This document shows positions 15,532-24,045 of a stretch of DNA of 64,000 bases, piece by piece. The position numbers were made by a program, and so were the translations under genes. Source of the stretch: a virus; IMG/VR virus record IMGVR_UViG_3300011934_000017, positions 156,238 through 220,237 of that record, one strand, 5' to 3'. Positions within the stretch are counted from its first letter, which is position 1, and each line of letters starts with the position of its first letter. Under the pieces are notes generated by a model. The model saw only the letters and a list, made by a program, of their open reading frames with translations. It had not been told where the DNA came from and searched no databases.

Positions 15532-16677
15532 ATGGCTAAGAAAGCAAAAGCAGCACCAATTGAGACAACTACTAGCGGTGCACTGGCTGTAAAATACAGA
15601 CCTGCAAAACTGAAAGACTTGTCTGGTCAACCACATATCACTACTCAGCTAAAAGGCATGTTCAAGTCTCGAAAAGTACCTGGCGCTTTTTTGATTGAAG
15701 GTCAAACAGGCGGCGGTAAGACGACTCTAGCGCGTATCATTCATAGGTACTTGAACTGCGAGAAAGGTACGGCTTGCGGTAAATGTGAGTCATGCCGTAT
15801 TGACCCTAAGAACCATCCTGATCTTGTTGCTATAAACGCAGGTACTGATGGTAAAGTAGACGACATTCGAAAGCTTGTCAAAGGTGCGCGTGTTGCTCCT
15901 TACCACAACAAACGTATTATCCTGATCGACGAGGCACATAAGCTAACAGGTGCTGCGGCAGAAGCTTTGCTGGTACCTTTGGAAGAACCAAGTCGTGATA
16001 CCATCTGGATTTTGTGTACAACGAATCCTGAAAAGATGCTACCTACGATGATCAATCGTTGTGTGCATTTCACAATGAAGCCAGTCGAGCACCAAGATAT
16101 CGTTAGTCGCCTTACTTTCATTGCAGAGAAAGAGAAAGTAGATTTAAGCGGGGAAGACGGTCAAGAAGCTTTGAGCCTGATCGCTGACTTTTCCAACGGC
16201 AGTATGCGTCATGCTGTAGCGCTTCTGGAGTCTGTGCTTTATGCTGTCGCTGGCGGTGCAGATATCAGTAACAAAGAGGTACTGTCGGCGTTTATTCAAA
16301 ACTCCGAAGTTGATTTAGACAAGGCTGCCGTCAGTCTAGTCGCTGCACTAATGAATAATGATCTTAAAGGTGCTATTCGCTTTGTACGTAAAGCAGGTAA
16401 CACACGCGGTCTTGTAAGCAAGTCACGTTGGTTAATTGACTACTGTATAGGCGCTAAGACTAAGACAGCCAAGTTCAAGCCGTACTCCGGTCGATTGTTT
16501 GAGAAGCTGGTCTCCGACAAAGGTATTGACGTTCGATTGGATGCTTTGCTGTTGCTTCAGATGACCATTGTCGATGCTGAAATGAAGATGAATAGCACGT
16601 CCATCGATGAATCCGTTATTCTCCAAACAGCTATCGCCAAATACGCCTTCGATAATGTTGAGGAAGAGGAAGAGTAA
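15532..16677 (+). CDS. Clamp loader subunit, DnaX (gamma/tau)-like
   Basis: 381 residues, AAA+ ATPase. In order: KYRPAKLKDLSGQ (the classic DnaX/RFC start), Walker A GQTGGGKT (57-64), a DnaX-type zinc module (C76, C82, C85, C88), Walker B IILIDEAHK (129-137), and NRC with the arginine finger near residue 176. The C-terminal third is the helical collar. The start at 15532 is chosen because GGAG is eight bases upstream; the GTG at 15523 overlaps that site. It would load the sliding clamp encoded at 48333. No separate small loader subunit was recognised. Its stop overlaps the next start by one base (TAATG). Confidence 0.9.
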   Translation: MAKKAKAAPIETTTSGALAVKYRPAKLKDLSGQPHITTQLKGMFKSRKVPGAFLIEGQTGGGKTTLARIIHRYLNCEKGTACGKCESCRIDPKNHPDLVAINAGTDGKVDDIRKLVKGARVAPYHNKRIILIDEAHKLTGAAAEALLVPLEEPSRDTIWILCTTNPEKMLPTMINRCVHFTMKPVEHQDIVSRLTFIAEKEKVDLSGEDGQEALSLIADFSNGSMRHAVALLESVLYAVAGGADISNKEVLSAFIQNSEVDLDKAAVSLVAALMNNDLKGAIRFVRKAGNTRGLVSKSRWLIDYCIGAKTKTAKFKPYSGRLFEKLVSDKGIDVRLDALLLLQMTIVDAEMKMNSTSIDESVILQTAIAKYAFDNVEEEEE

Positions 16678-19055
16678 TGATAGAAGTCGATTCCTTTATT
16701 CTCCGAAATATCGTCTACTTCAACGAAGCCAAAGTTCCTGTACGTAAGAATAATGGTTTCGTTATCATTTCTGGTCTAAACAAAGACAGTCGTATTGCAG
16801 AAGATCAAAACAACGGTGCAGGTAAGTCATTGCTTTGGTCGGCGTTTCCTAACGCATTGTACGCGGCTGCTCCTTCTAGCACAGCTAAGAACACAAAGAA
16901 GGACATGCTGGACAGTTCTAAGTCTGAGATTGAAATACGTTTTAAGAACAACAGGCAGCAGAAGGTAAAGGTAGTTCAAAAGCCTTCTAAGTGGCTAGTG
17001 TACGAAGAAGAACCTGATGGTTCCCTGAAAGATATCAAGTCACACCGCGTATCTAATCAGCAAGAAAAAATAGCAGAACACTTTCCTCTTTCACAGGACG
17101 AGTTCTATGCTTACACATACCTATCCAGTATTCAAGGCCAGCGCCTGCACTTTCAAGTAGAAAAGCCTGCTGAACGCCTTAAGTTTATCACTTCTATTTT
17201 TCAGTTAGATGCTTATGACAAGCTGAAGAAATATTTTACCAACATGCTTGGTAGAATCAAGGATGAACAGACTAGGTTCTCCGTTCTTGAGTCGAAGCTT
17301 TTAAACGCTAACGTCCAGCTTGAAAGAATCCAATGGACTGAAGAATCAGTAGAGAAAGCCAAGAGAGCCAAGGAAAGCTTTGCTGATCTAAAAGTGAGGC
17401 GTGATAGTATAGCAAGAAGCGTTTCTAAAGGTGAGACACGAGTAGGTCAAATAAAGTCTTTGGTTCGTCTGCTAGAAAAGAAAGAAGCGTTAGGTATTCC
17501 AGAAGATACCGATGTTGACGATATGAAAGCCAAGCTTTGTGTACGGATGAAAATCATTCGAGACTATGAAGCTTACCTCAAGGAGCTAAAATCGTACCAA
17601 AAGCGTGTGTCTAAAATCGAAGAGGCTTTGGAAGAACTCAACACCAAAGACTTGACCGATAAAAAGACGTTGAACAAAAAGCTTCCTAAGCTTCACAGTA
17701 AAGCAGAAGATTTGGTTGCTGATATTGAAAGGGCGCGGGAAAGCGAACGTAAAAGAAGCAGGCTTGCCGATAAAGTAAAAGAGTGCCGTAAAGAACTCAA
17801 AAGCTTAGGCTTCTCCTCTGCTGATGACGTTGATACAGATACCGATTTGGACGATGATATTTCTATCTGTCGTACCACACTCCAGTTAAAGAAGCTTTTA
17901 GACTCCAGCTCCGACTCTACTTGTCCTACCTGTATGCAGTCAGTAGACCTGAAGTCCATCAAGACCAGTGTTAAGAAAGCAGAAAAGCGTCTGAAGAAAC
18001 TGGAGACATTGAACAAGGCACGGCGTGTTCTTACCGAGCTGCAAGACTTTGAAACAGAGCTAGAGTCTGTGGAGAAAGTTGATTCTGTCGATAGTCTAAA
18101 AGAAACATTGAATGATACCAAATCGAAAATTCAAGCTGCCGAGAAAGAACTCAAATTGCACGGTCGCTTGCAAGAATTAAAAGAACAGCTTGCGGAAGAG
18201 GAAGAACCTAAGGCACCTAAAAAGACGCCACCTAAAAACGCCTCCATAGATGACATAGATGAAAAGCTGGCGCTGTTGAATGAGTTTGCCAAGATCGACC
18301 ATTCTATCGAAGTGTTGATCGACGGTAGTAGCTTTTTGCTAAAGGCTTCCAAGAGTCCTGAGAAAGCATTGTCTAAGACCAAGATACAGTTAGATGATCT
18401 TTCGGCACAACTGGCTAAGCTTGATGCCGCCTATAAGATGGTGTCTAAACTTGTTAGTGAGTACGACCTGCGTCTCGGCGAATACAGGGTTCTTTCAAAA
18501 CAGAAGATTGAGCTGGAAGCCGAGTTAGAAGAGATTAAACCTATTCTTGAAAAGAGGGACCTGTACAAAGCACTAGAAAAAGCGTATAGCGCAAAAGGCT
18601 TGAAAGTATCTAAGGCTAATGAGATTGTACGTCTATTGGAAGCCAACCTGAATCGTTACTCTAATCTGATCTTTGCAGAACCATTTACGTTCAAAGTATA
18701 CGCGACTGAGCAAGGTGTCTTTTGCGACGTAGACCGAAACTCTGGTAAAGATTCTGATGTGCGCCTGCTTTCCGGCTCCGAGTCTGATAGTTTCCGTCTG
18801 CTGTTTATGCTAAGTCTATTACTTATGGTTCCGTCAGATCGCCGTACAAACTTCGTGGTGTTAGATGAACCTGAGTCACACATGGATCCCAGAACGCGCA
18901 ATCTGTTTGCAGAGCGTTACATTCCTTTTCTACGCGAAGTAGTTCCACACCTATTCTTGATTACTCCACAAGACCATCATATCTATAGTGACTTTGATCA
19001 TTGGACTGTCGAGAAAGCTAACGGTGTTTCTACTCTCAAAATCAATTCACTGTAA
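16677..19055 (+). CDS. SbcC/gp46-like recombination nuclease ATPase
   Basis: 792 residues. Walker A is NNGAGKS (45-51). Two long Lys/Glu-rich coiled-coil arms flank a zinc hook CPTC (416-419). The C-terminal lobe has LSGSESDSFRLLF (ABC signature) and FVVLDEPESHMDP (Walker B). This is the standard SMC/Rad50 layout, with the size of T4 gp46 or a short SbcC. It works with the SbcD-like subunit (20354) in processing double-strand ends and recombination-dependent replication. It starts on the stop codon of the clamp loader gene, so the two are translationally coupled. Confidence 0.93.
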   Translation: MIEVDSFILRNIVYFNEAKVPVRKNNGFVIISGLNKDSRIAEDQNNGAGKSLLWSAFPNALYAAAPSSTAKNTKKDMLDSSKSEIEIRFKNNRQQKVKVVQKPSKWLVYEEEPDGSLKDIKSHRVSNQQEKIAEHFPLSQDEFYAYTYLSSIQGQRLHFQVEKPAERLKFITSIFQLDAYDKLKKYFTNMLGRIKDEQTRFSVLESKLLNANVQLERIQWTEESVEKAKRAKESFADLKVRRDSIARSVSKGETRVGQIKSLVRLLEKKEALGIPEDTDVDDMKAKLCVRMKIIRDYEAYLKELKSYQKRVSKIEEALEELNTKDLTDKKTLNKKLPKLHSKAEDLVADIERARESERKRSRLADKVKECRKELKSLGFSSADDVDTDTDLDDDISICRTTLQLKKLLDSSSDSTCPTCMQSVDLKSIKTSVKKAEKRLKKLETLNKARRVLTELQDFETELESVEKVDSVDSLKETLNDTKSKIQAAEKELKLHGRLQELKEQLAEEEEPKAPKKTPPKNASIDDIDEKLALLNEFAKIDHSIEVLIDGSSFLLKASKSPEKALSKTKIQLDDLSAQLAKLDAAYKMVSKLVSEYDLRLGEYRVLSKQKIELEAELEEIKPILEKRDLYKALEKAYSAKGLKVSKANEIVRLLEANLNRYSNLIFAEPFTFKVYATEQGVFCDVDRNSGKDSDVRLLSGSESDSFRLLFMLSLLLMVPSDRRTNFVVLDEPESHMDPRTRNLFAERYIPFLREVVPHLFLITPQDHHIYSDFDHWTVEKANGVSTLKINSL

Positions 19056-19065
19056 GGGTACCACC

Positions 19066-19398
19066 ATGTTCCGTCAGCGATTTTCTTGTCTGAATCTTCC
19101 TCAGCACCAGTTCAACGATACGTTTCGACTTTGGTTATCGGACTTGGATATCGCTAGACCCTTTTTGTTGGATGCTGATTGTGAAGAGTATTTTGTAATA
19201 GGTCAAAACGCTTTCAGCTTCATTGTACGTATGGAAGATCGAAGCTACCATTCTGTGCCTGCACAAGGATTAGATAATTATCTAGGCTTGCTAAACAATG
19301 TAAAAGTCTACGGTAACGCATTAAGCAAATCCGATAATAAAAAAGCTTTTGACCTACACGACAACGACATTGAATATAGGATAGAATACAAATGTTAG
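19066..19398 (+). CDS. Hypothetical protein
   Basis: 110 residues from the ATG at 19066 (MFRQRFSCLNL), with AAGGG upstream; the longer upstream frame would overlap SbcC and lacks a site. A small mixed alpha/beta protein without a known motif. It sits between the two recombination subunits and overlaps the next gene by seven bases. Confidence 0.65.
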   Translation: MFRQRFSCLNLPQHQFNDTFRLWLSDLDIARPFLLDADCEEYFVIGQNAFSFIVRMEDRSYHSVPAQGLDNYLGLLNNVKVYGNALSKSDNKKAFDLHDNDIEYRIEYKC

Positions 19399-20150
19399 TT
19401 CTTGGTTCCGCTAACCACTCTCCCGATTTTATTTTGGTTTACCTGAAAAAGAAACTCAAAGCAGAAGAAAACAGAATAGCGCTGATAGCCTCCGAGACAC
19501 GTATAGTAAACAAACGAAAGCCTTTCGACTTCTATATTTTTCTGAATCCTAAGGCGTTGCGTCGGAACCTGAAAATCGTGAATAAATTGGACAGTGTAGG
19601 TATTGTTTGCGGTCCACCTATTGAGCTAAACAACTTCGAAAATTTAATGCCTTTAGATCACGAAGAGTCTGACTCTCCACATCTGGAGGCTTTTTTGTTG
19701 GACACAATAGATAGAAACTCCTTTAAGCCGAAACAGTCACAACCTATTGTGTATCGTTCTATTGACTATGCTATGGTTGTGCAGGACAAAGTGGAGTCTT
19801 TTACAGGTATCCTCACGTCTTTTATGACGTTTGTTTATACGATGCCTAGCTCTTCGCACCAGAAACCCGTTAAAGAATTGGCGTGTAAATGGTTGGTCAG
19901 CGGAGCGTCTTTGGAGCAGCTAGAGAAAAAGCTCCAAGAGCTAACGAAAGACGTATACCTTACAGATAAGCAGAAGGCCCGATTCCTTTCGTTGTTGAGT
20001 TCTGAATCGGCATTGGCATACAAGGACGCCTTACAAGAAGCTAAACAATACTCCATAGACAGCATAGATTTCCGCAATATTGCAGACAAGCATTCCGTGT
20101 CAGCTTACGAAATGCGCTATATGCTGTCCGTTGTAAAAGCTCTGAAGTAG
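19392..20150 (+). CDS. Hypothetical protein in SbcC/SbcD operon
   Basis: 252 residues, overlapping the gene before by seven bases. The first 100 residues look like a Rossmann-type alpha/beta fold (MLVLGSANHSPDFILVYLKKK; ALIASETRIV; DSVGIVCGPP). The C-terminal half is helical (SLEQLEKKLQELTKD...). The whole could be a degenerate AAA+ or clamp-loader-like protein without a Walker A motif, but I cannot confirm that. Its place between SbcC-like and SbcD-like genes suggests a replication or recombination role. Confidence 0.7.
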   Translation: MLVLGSANHSPDFILVYLKKKLKAEENRIALIASETRIVNKRKPFDFYIFLNPKALRRNLKIVNKLDSVGIVCGPPIELNNFENLMPLDHEESDSPHLEAFLLDTIDRNSFKPKQSQPIVYRSIDYAMVVQDKVESFTGILTSFMTFVYTMPSSSHQKPVKELACKWLVSGASLEQLEKKLQELTKDVYLTDKQKARFLSLLSSESALAYKDALQEAKQYSIDSIDFRNIADKHSVSAYEMRYMLSVVKALK

Positions 20151-20158
20151 TGTAAATA
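20151..20158 (+). promoter_or_regulatory. TGTAAATA promoter element, SbcD unit
   Basis: TGTAAATAGTTTCTACACAAGGAG starts on the base after the stop codon of the 19392 gene. It ends 23 bases before the ATG at 20182, the shortest spacing of the set. Confidence 0.55.
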
Positions 20159-20181
20159 GTTTCTACACAAGGAGATTAATA

Positions 20182-20367
20182 ATGCCTAAAAATTGCTGTA
20201 ACGAATCGCTTGCTCTTGTATCGGTATACGATGCTCCTGAATCGGGCTATGCGTATAATCTGTTTGTCTGCCAGTCTTGCGGCACCATAATCAAAGAAGA
20301 TGTTTGGAGCAATTCAGGCACCTTGACAGTAAAGACAAACGGTGAGGTAGTACATGAGCGTTCTTGA
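20182..20367 (+). CDS. Small zinc-ribbon-like protein
   Basis: 61 residues with AAGGAG upstream. Cys5-Cys6 and CQSCG (Cys29, Cys32) could form a small zinc ribbon (FVCQSCGTIIKED). It overlaps the SbcD-like gene by 14 bases. Function unknown; small zinc ribbons of this kind often sit on larger DNA enzymes. Confidence 0.7.
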   Translation: MPKNCCNESLALVSVYDAPESGYAYNLFVCQSCGTIIKEDVWSNSGTLTVKTNGEVVHERS

Positions 20368-21418
20368 GGGTATTGCAACTGCGGACTGGCATTTTGGTGG
20401 ACTAGCTAAGCACTTTCCAGATCACGTTCAACGGACCATATACGAAATAGACAAGGTATATCGGTACGCTATAGAGAACGGTATTCAACACGTATTTATG
20501 CCGGGTGATGTTAGCGATACACCACACATGCCTTACGAAGTGTATATCGCGCTTGTCCTGTTCCTTAAGAAATACGACGGTCTGATTAATACCTATTACA
20601 TTCCTGGCAATCACGATTTTTCAGACGTTAAGAAAACAAGCATGGACCTTCTTAACGTTCTTTACCAAAATCAGTTCTTCGAGACATTCCATCTACATCT
20701 ACAGTACAAAGAAGATGAAATTGATGGGGTGCCTATTAATTTCCTTCCTTATCCTATGAAAGAAGCGCCTGCTTCTAATATTCCTCACCTAAATTTCTCT
20801 CACATAACATATAACGGCGCCATTGGTGATAACGGACGCAAGCTTAGGGTAAACGACGAGTTTATACAGAATCCCGGTGATTTTAATATAAGTGGGCATA
20901 TTCACCAGTACCAGTATATGAAGTCTAAGCGAGCCGTTTATTGTGGTAATCCATTTCAGAAAAACTTTGGAGAGAAACTGCCAAAAGGCTCCATTCATTT
21001 CAAAGCTTCTGGTGGAAAAGAGAAGATTGGATTTAAGCACAAATTTGTAGACAACAAACCTGACTTCAAGCTTCTTAACATCAAGATAGAAAGCAGGGAT
21101 GACTTTGCAAAACTATCTACATCCGATGCTTATCGCTACAAACTATGGATAGCTCCGGGTATCGAACTTCCCAAAGACTTGCGTGTTCGCTTCCCTAACA
21201 TAACAGGTGGCATTTTCGATCTTGAGTCCAAGGTAAAAACAAAAGAGATTGAAGCCGCTAGAGATTTGGCTACGGGTTCTGTTTCGAACAGAGTAGACCT
21301 TACTTCTGGTCTTAAAACTTATATGAAGAAATCTGGCTTCAAAAAGAGAGAATACCAAGAAGCCAAGTCTATAGTCAAGCAAGCCGCCAACGAACTCGGT
21401 TTAGATTTAGGAGAATGA
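20354..21418 (+). CDS. SbcD/gp47-like recombination nuclease
   Basis: 354 residues with the calcineurin-type metallophosphoesterase motifs in order: TADWHFG (Asp11, His13), MPGDVSD, IPGNHDF, LNFSHITY and NISGHIHQYQ. The length fits T4 gp47 and Mre11/SbcD cores. It forms the nuclease subunit with the SbcC-like ATPase at 16677. Unlike T4, the two genes are separated by two unknown genes, a promoter and a zinc-ribbon gene. The C-terminus is Lys-rich and helical and probably binds the ATPase or DNA. Confidence 0.92.
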   Translation: MSVLEGIATADWHFGGLAKHFPDHVQRTIYEIDKVYRYAIENGIQHVFMPGDVSDTPHMPYEVYIALVLFLKKYDGLINTYYIPGNHDFSDVKKTSMDLLNVLYQNQFFETFHLHLQYKEDEIDGVPINFLPYPMKEAPASNIPHLNFSHITYNGAIGDNGRKLRVNDEFIQNPGDFNISGHIHQYQYMKSKRAVYCGNPFQKNFGEKLPKGSIHFKASGGKEKIGFKHKFVDNKPDFKLLNIKIESRDDFAKLSTSDAYRYKLWIAPGIELPKDLRVRFPNITGGIFDLESKVKTKEIEAARDLATGSVSNRVDLTSGLKTYMKKSGFKKREYQEAKSIVKQAANELGLDLGE

Positions 21419-21419
21419 A

Positions 21420-21767
21420 ATGCCAAAACGTCTTTATTATATCTGCGATCCTAATTTACCCGTAGCGACTCCTAAACGTATTCAGCTTTCGGGTCGTTGT
21501 CTTCATTTTTTCGATCTGAAGGACCTAACGTACATAGGACAATCTTATGGAGCTTTAGCTCTATCGCATAGAGGTATTTCTATCTGTGTAGGTCTTGAAA
21601 TGGCTAAGAAACTTTCCAGCCGGAACAAAGATTACGTGTACGTGTTTGACACATTAAATATAGAAGTAAGCGATACTGAAGCCTTTTGTCGATCCATAAT
21701 AGAAATGTTACGTGATAGAATGGAGGCGACTTGGTATCCGCCTGCAGGATTTGAAAGAGGAGTCTGA
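21420..21767 (+). CDS. Hypothetical protein
   Basis: 115 residues, starting two bases after the SbcD-like stop. A small alpha/beta protein (RLYYICDPNLPVATP; ISICVGLEMAKKL; DYVYVFDTLNIEV). No family recognised. It ends this transcription unit; no clear terminator follows. Confidence 0.65.
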   Translation: MPKRLYYICDPNLPVATPKRIQLSGRCLHFFDLKDLTYIGQSYGALALSHRGISICVGLEMAKKLSSRNKDYVYVFDTLNIEVSDTEAFCRSIIEMLRDRMEATWYPPAGFERGV

Positions 21768-21869
21768 TTTATATAAATGTAGGAGTTTCTTTGGTTTTGT
21801 AATTTATCTATGAAAAGTCGCTATATACTTTTCCTACTTTATCCGACAAATAGTAATTTGTTAATGTCA

Positions 21870-21910
21870 CTGAAGCATAGAGTGACCCGGGCGCAAGCTC
21901 TATGTTTCAG
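21870..21910 (+). promoter_or_regulatory. Leader hairpin of the histone-like gene
   Basis: In the 186-base gap before 21954, a 13-base stem (21870-21882 with 21898-21910, one G-T pair) encloses a 15-base GC-rich loop (TGACCCGGGCGCAAG). It lies about 45 bases before the start codon. It is probably an mRNA stabiliser or regulatory site, as no T-run follows. Upstream the gap is AT-rich, with TGTAATTTA and CTATATA (21798-21830) as possible promoter parts. Confidence 0.6.
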
Positions 21911-21953
21911 AAGCATTGCTCATTGATAAGTTTCAAAAACTGGAGGCTCCAAC

Positions 21954-22847
21954 ATGGCCACTCGTAATAAAGTAAAAGATCCGCTTGACAAGAAAAAGCG
22001 GAAAAAGGTAGACAATAGTCCTGAAGCCAAAAAGCGTCGTAAAGACGCGAAAAAGGACTACAACAAAAACAAGAACAAGGCCAAGCAATCGCGTAAGAAA
22101 GCTGAAGCCAAAATGACGCCTAAGCAGGAACGTCTGAAGAAAGAACGTGGTTACGTCCTACGTCTTCGGAATAAAGGCGTCAGTGAAGCTGAAGTTAAGC
22201 GCAAGCTGAAAGATTACCGTGCCAAGCTGAAAGGCGAGCCTACTTCTGCGGCCAAACGCAAAGCAGCTACAAAAGCTCTACGTGAAAAATTCGGCGCAGC
22301 CCGTAAAAAGATCATTTCCGATCGTCGGGAAGCTCGCGGTATTTACAAGAAAGCTCGTGAAGCCAACAAGAAGTTGGAGTCACCGGCCAAGCGTAAAGCC
22401 GCTAACTTGAAAGCTAAAGGTAAGTTCCAGAAAAAGCTTGCTGCTCTGACTAAGCGCCGTACTAAGCTTATCGAGTCTCGCAAGAAAGCTTCTGAGAATA
22501 TTAAGGCCAAGTATCCTCGTGCCCCTCGTGCAACGGGCGGTAAGAAGCCTACTCCTACGAAGCCGAAGCCGGGACGCAAGCCTGGCAGTCGCAAGCCTGC
22601 TGATAAACTTCCGCCGAAGAAAGATGGCCGTAAAAAGCCGAAAACCGGTGATAAGAAGCCAAAAGCTGGAGGCACAGGCAAGAAAGGCGGAGACCGTAAG
22701 CCAAAAGCTGGAGGCAAGAAGCCAACTTTGAAGACTGATGGACCGAAGCCCGGCGGCAAGAAGCCGAAAGCTGGAGGCACAGGCAAGAAAGGTGGAGATC
22801 GTAAGCCGAAAGCTGGCGCTAAAGTACCACGTCGCGCCAAGAAGTAA
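21954..22847 (+). CDS. Histone-like Lys/Pro-rich basic protein
   Basis: 297 residues, about a third Lys or Arg. Residues 1-190 are a highly charged helical region (MATRNKVKDPLDKKKRKK...). The last 100 residues are a Pro/Gly/Lys tail with a duplicated 21-residue unit (KKPKAGGTGKKGGDRKPKAG, twice). The make-up resembles histone H1 or AlgP-type tails and suits binding to DNA or RNA or filling the capsid. It is a lone transcription unit with GGAGG before the ATG, a structured leader, and a terminator at 22886, which suggests high expression. It is not a known HU or H-NS fold. Confidence 0.85.
   Translation: MATRNKVKDPLDKKKRKKVDNSPEAKKRRKDAKKDYNKNKNKAKQSRKKAEAKMTPKQERLKKERGYVLRLRNKGVSEAEVKRKLKDYRAKLKGEPTSAAKRKAATKALREKFGAARKKIISDRREARGIYKKAREANKKLESPAKRKAANLKAKGKFQKKLAALTKRRTKLIESRKKASENIKAKYPRAPRATGGKKPTPTKPKPGRKPGSRKPADKLPPKKDGRKKPKTGDKKPKAGGTGKKGGDRKPKAGGKKPTLKTDGPKPGGKKPKAGGTGKKGGDRKPKAGAKVPRRAKK
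22653..22820 (+). repeat. Duplicated segment coding Lys/Pro/Gly tail
   Basis: The 63-base segments 22653-22715 and 22758-22820 are near-identical and encode the same 20-21 residues. They differ mainly at third positions, so the protein repeat is being kept. Confidence 0.8.
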
Positions 22848-22885
22848 AACGCTATCAAGCTTAGTTAAGTACGGCTAATGCCGTG

Positions 22886-22925
22886 AAACGCGCAATAAGG
22901 CCGAGCCCTGTTGCGCGTTTTTTTT
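22886..22925 (+). terminator. Intrinsic terminator
   Basis: The stem AAACGCGCAA/TTGCGCGTTT (22886-22895 with 22911-22920) has a 15-base loop and runs into eight T. It ends the histone-like unit and lies just before the next gene. Confidence 0.9.
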
Positions 22926-22943
22926 GTTTCCAAGGAATTTTTT

Positions 22944-24044
22944 ATGAGCACACCACTAAAAATTGCAGACCAGAGTCAGAATATGGAAGACCTGCGCAAT
23001 GCCCGTTCTTATAATGATATTGTGGTTGTTTTAACTCGCATAATGACAGCATCAAATTCTATTCGCTCTAAAGTATCCAAATATCTGCTAAAAGTTTCCA
23101 ATACTGATCTTGATATTGATTCTGGTGAAATTCAATTTGATAGAGGTGATCTACGTAAGGTACATGCGGATCTAACTACACTCGAAGTGGCTGTTTATGA
23201 AGTGCGTTATGCCCGATCTATAGTCCACATTGTACCTTCCGACGAAAAGCTAAGTAAGCTGGAAACTTTATTCACTCGACTAGACAATCAGTTGGTTCGT
23301 TCGAAAAACACTTGCTTTAAATACTTGGACGAGGTAGGTAAACGTTTAGAGCCTGAAAAACTTCAAGATTTCTATACCTTTGTTACCAAGGTTCTGTCTC
23401 GCAGTCTTCCTCAAGTACGTATTTCTACGTTTTTGATTCCTACACCTGATGATAAGACTTCCATCGTTCGTTACATAGTTCTCAGAGGCTTGACCACAAA
23501 AGGCGGTTATACTGTCCCAGAGTTTCTGATAGCGCTTCATGCCCAAAACAATTTTGATGACTCTTATTCCTATCTCATTTCTTTTCCTGTTCGTCCGCTA
23601 GATACGGAGAACAAGGTATCGATAGCTTCGAAAGGTAAACTGGAAAGTCTGTTGAGAGATAAGATATCTAACCTATTTCAGGTGAAAAAAGTAAAGTCTA
23701 TCTCCATTAAGACTCGCAGACCTATTGAATTGTTGTCCAGTGTACGTTCTGTGGAAGTTGACAGAGGGGAAGTAAGAGTGAACCTCGAATCAGGCTCAAC
23801 AGGTTCTGACATAAACCAGATTCTAAGTCGTTGCCTGCCTTTACTTCATGCTGCCTTTGAGACAAAAGACCCTAGAATTGACATTCTACACAGGGTAGAG
23901 GCCAAGTCTGACGGTTCAAAACTGATCACATTTCTTGTGGCTAATCGTAATTTTCATGATAAGAAGGCTCTTGATGCGTTTCGAGACGTTTTGAATCTTG
24001 GAAACGAATCTTACACCAATCTACTCAATTCACTGGACGACTAA
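22944..24044 (+). CDS. Hypothetical virion-type protein
   Basis: 366 residues from the ATG at 22944, with AAGGAA upstream; the longer frame runs into the terminator stem. The N-terminal third is helical, followed by an alpha/beta part (IVRYIVLRGL; PEFLIALHA; YSYLISFPVRPLD) and a C-terminal DKKALDAFRDVLNLG. The order of elements resembles the next gene product, so the two may be old paralogs. It starts a long co-directional block to 30484. No known family recognised. Confidence 0.75.
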   Translation: MSTPLKIADQSQNMEDLRNARSYNDIVVVLTRIMTASNSIRSKVSKYLLKVSNTDLDIDSGEIQFDRGDLRKVHADLTTLEVAVYEVRYARSIVHIVPSDEKLSKLETLFTRLDNQLVRSKNTCFKYLDEVGKRLEPEKLQDFYTFVTKVLSRSLPQVRISTFLIPTPDDKTSIVRYIVLRGLTTKGGYTVPEFLIALHAQNNFDDSYSYLISFPVRPLDTENKVSIASKGKLESLLRDKISNLFQVKKVKSISIKTRRPIELLSSVRSVEVDRGEVRVNLESGSTGSDINQILSRCLPLLHAAFETKDPRIDILHRVEAKSDGSKLITFLVANRNFHDKKALDAFRDVLNLGNESYTNLLNSLDD

Positions 24045-24045
24045 T

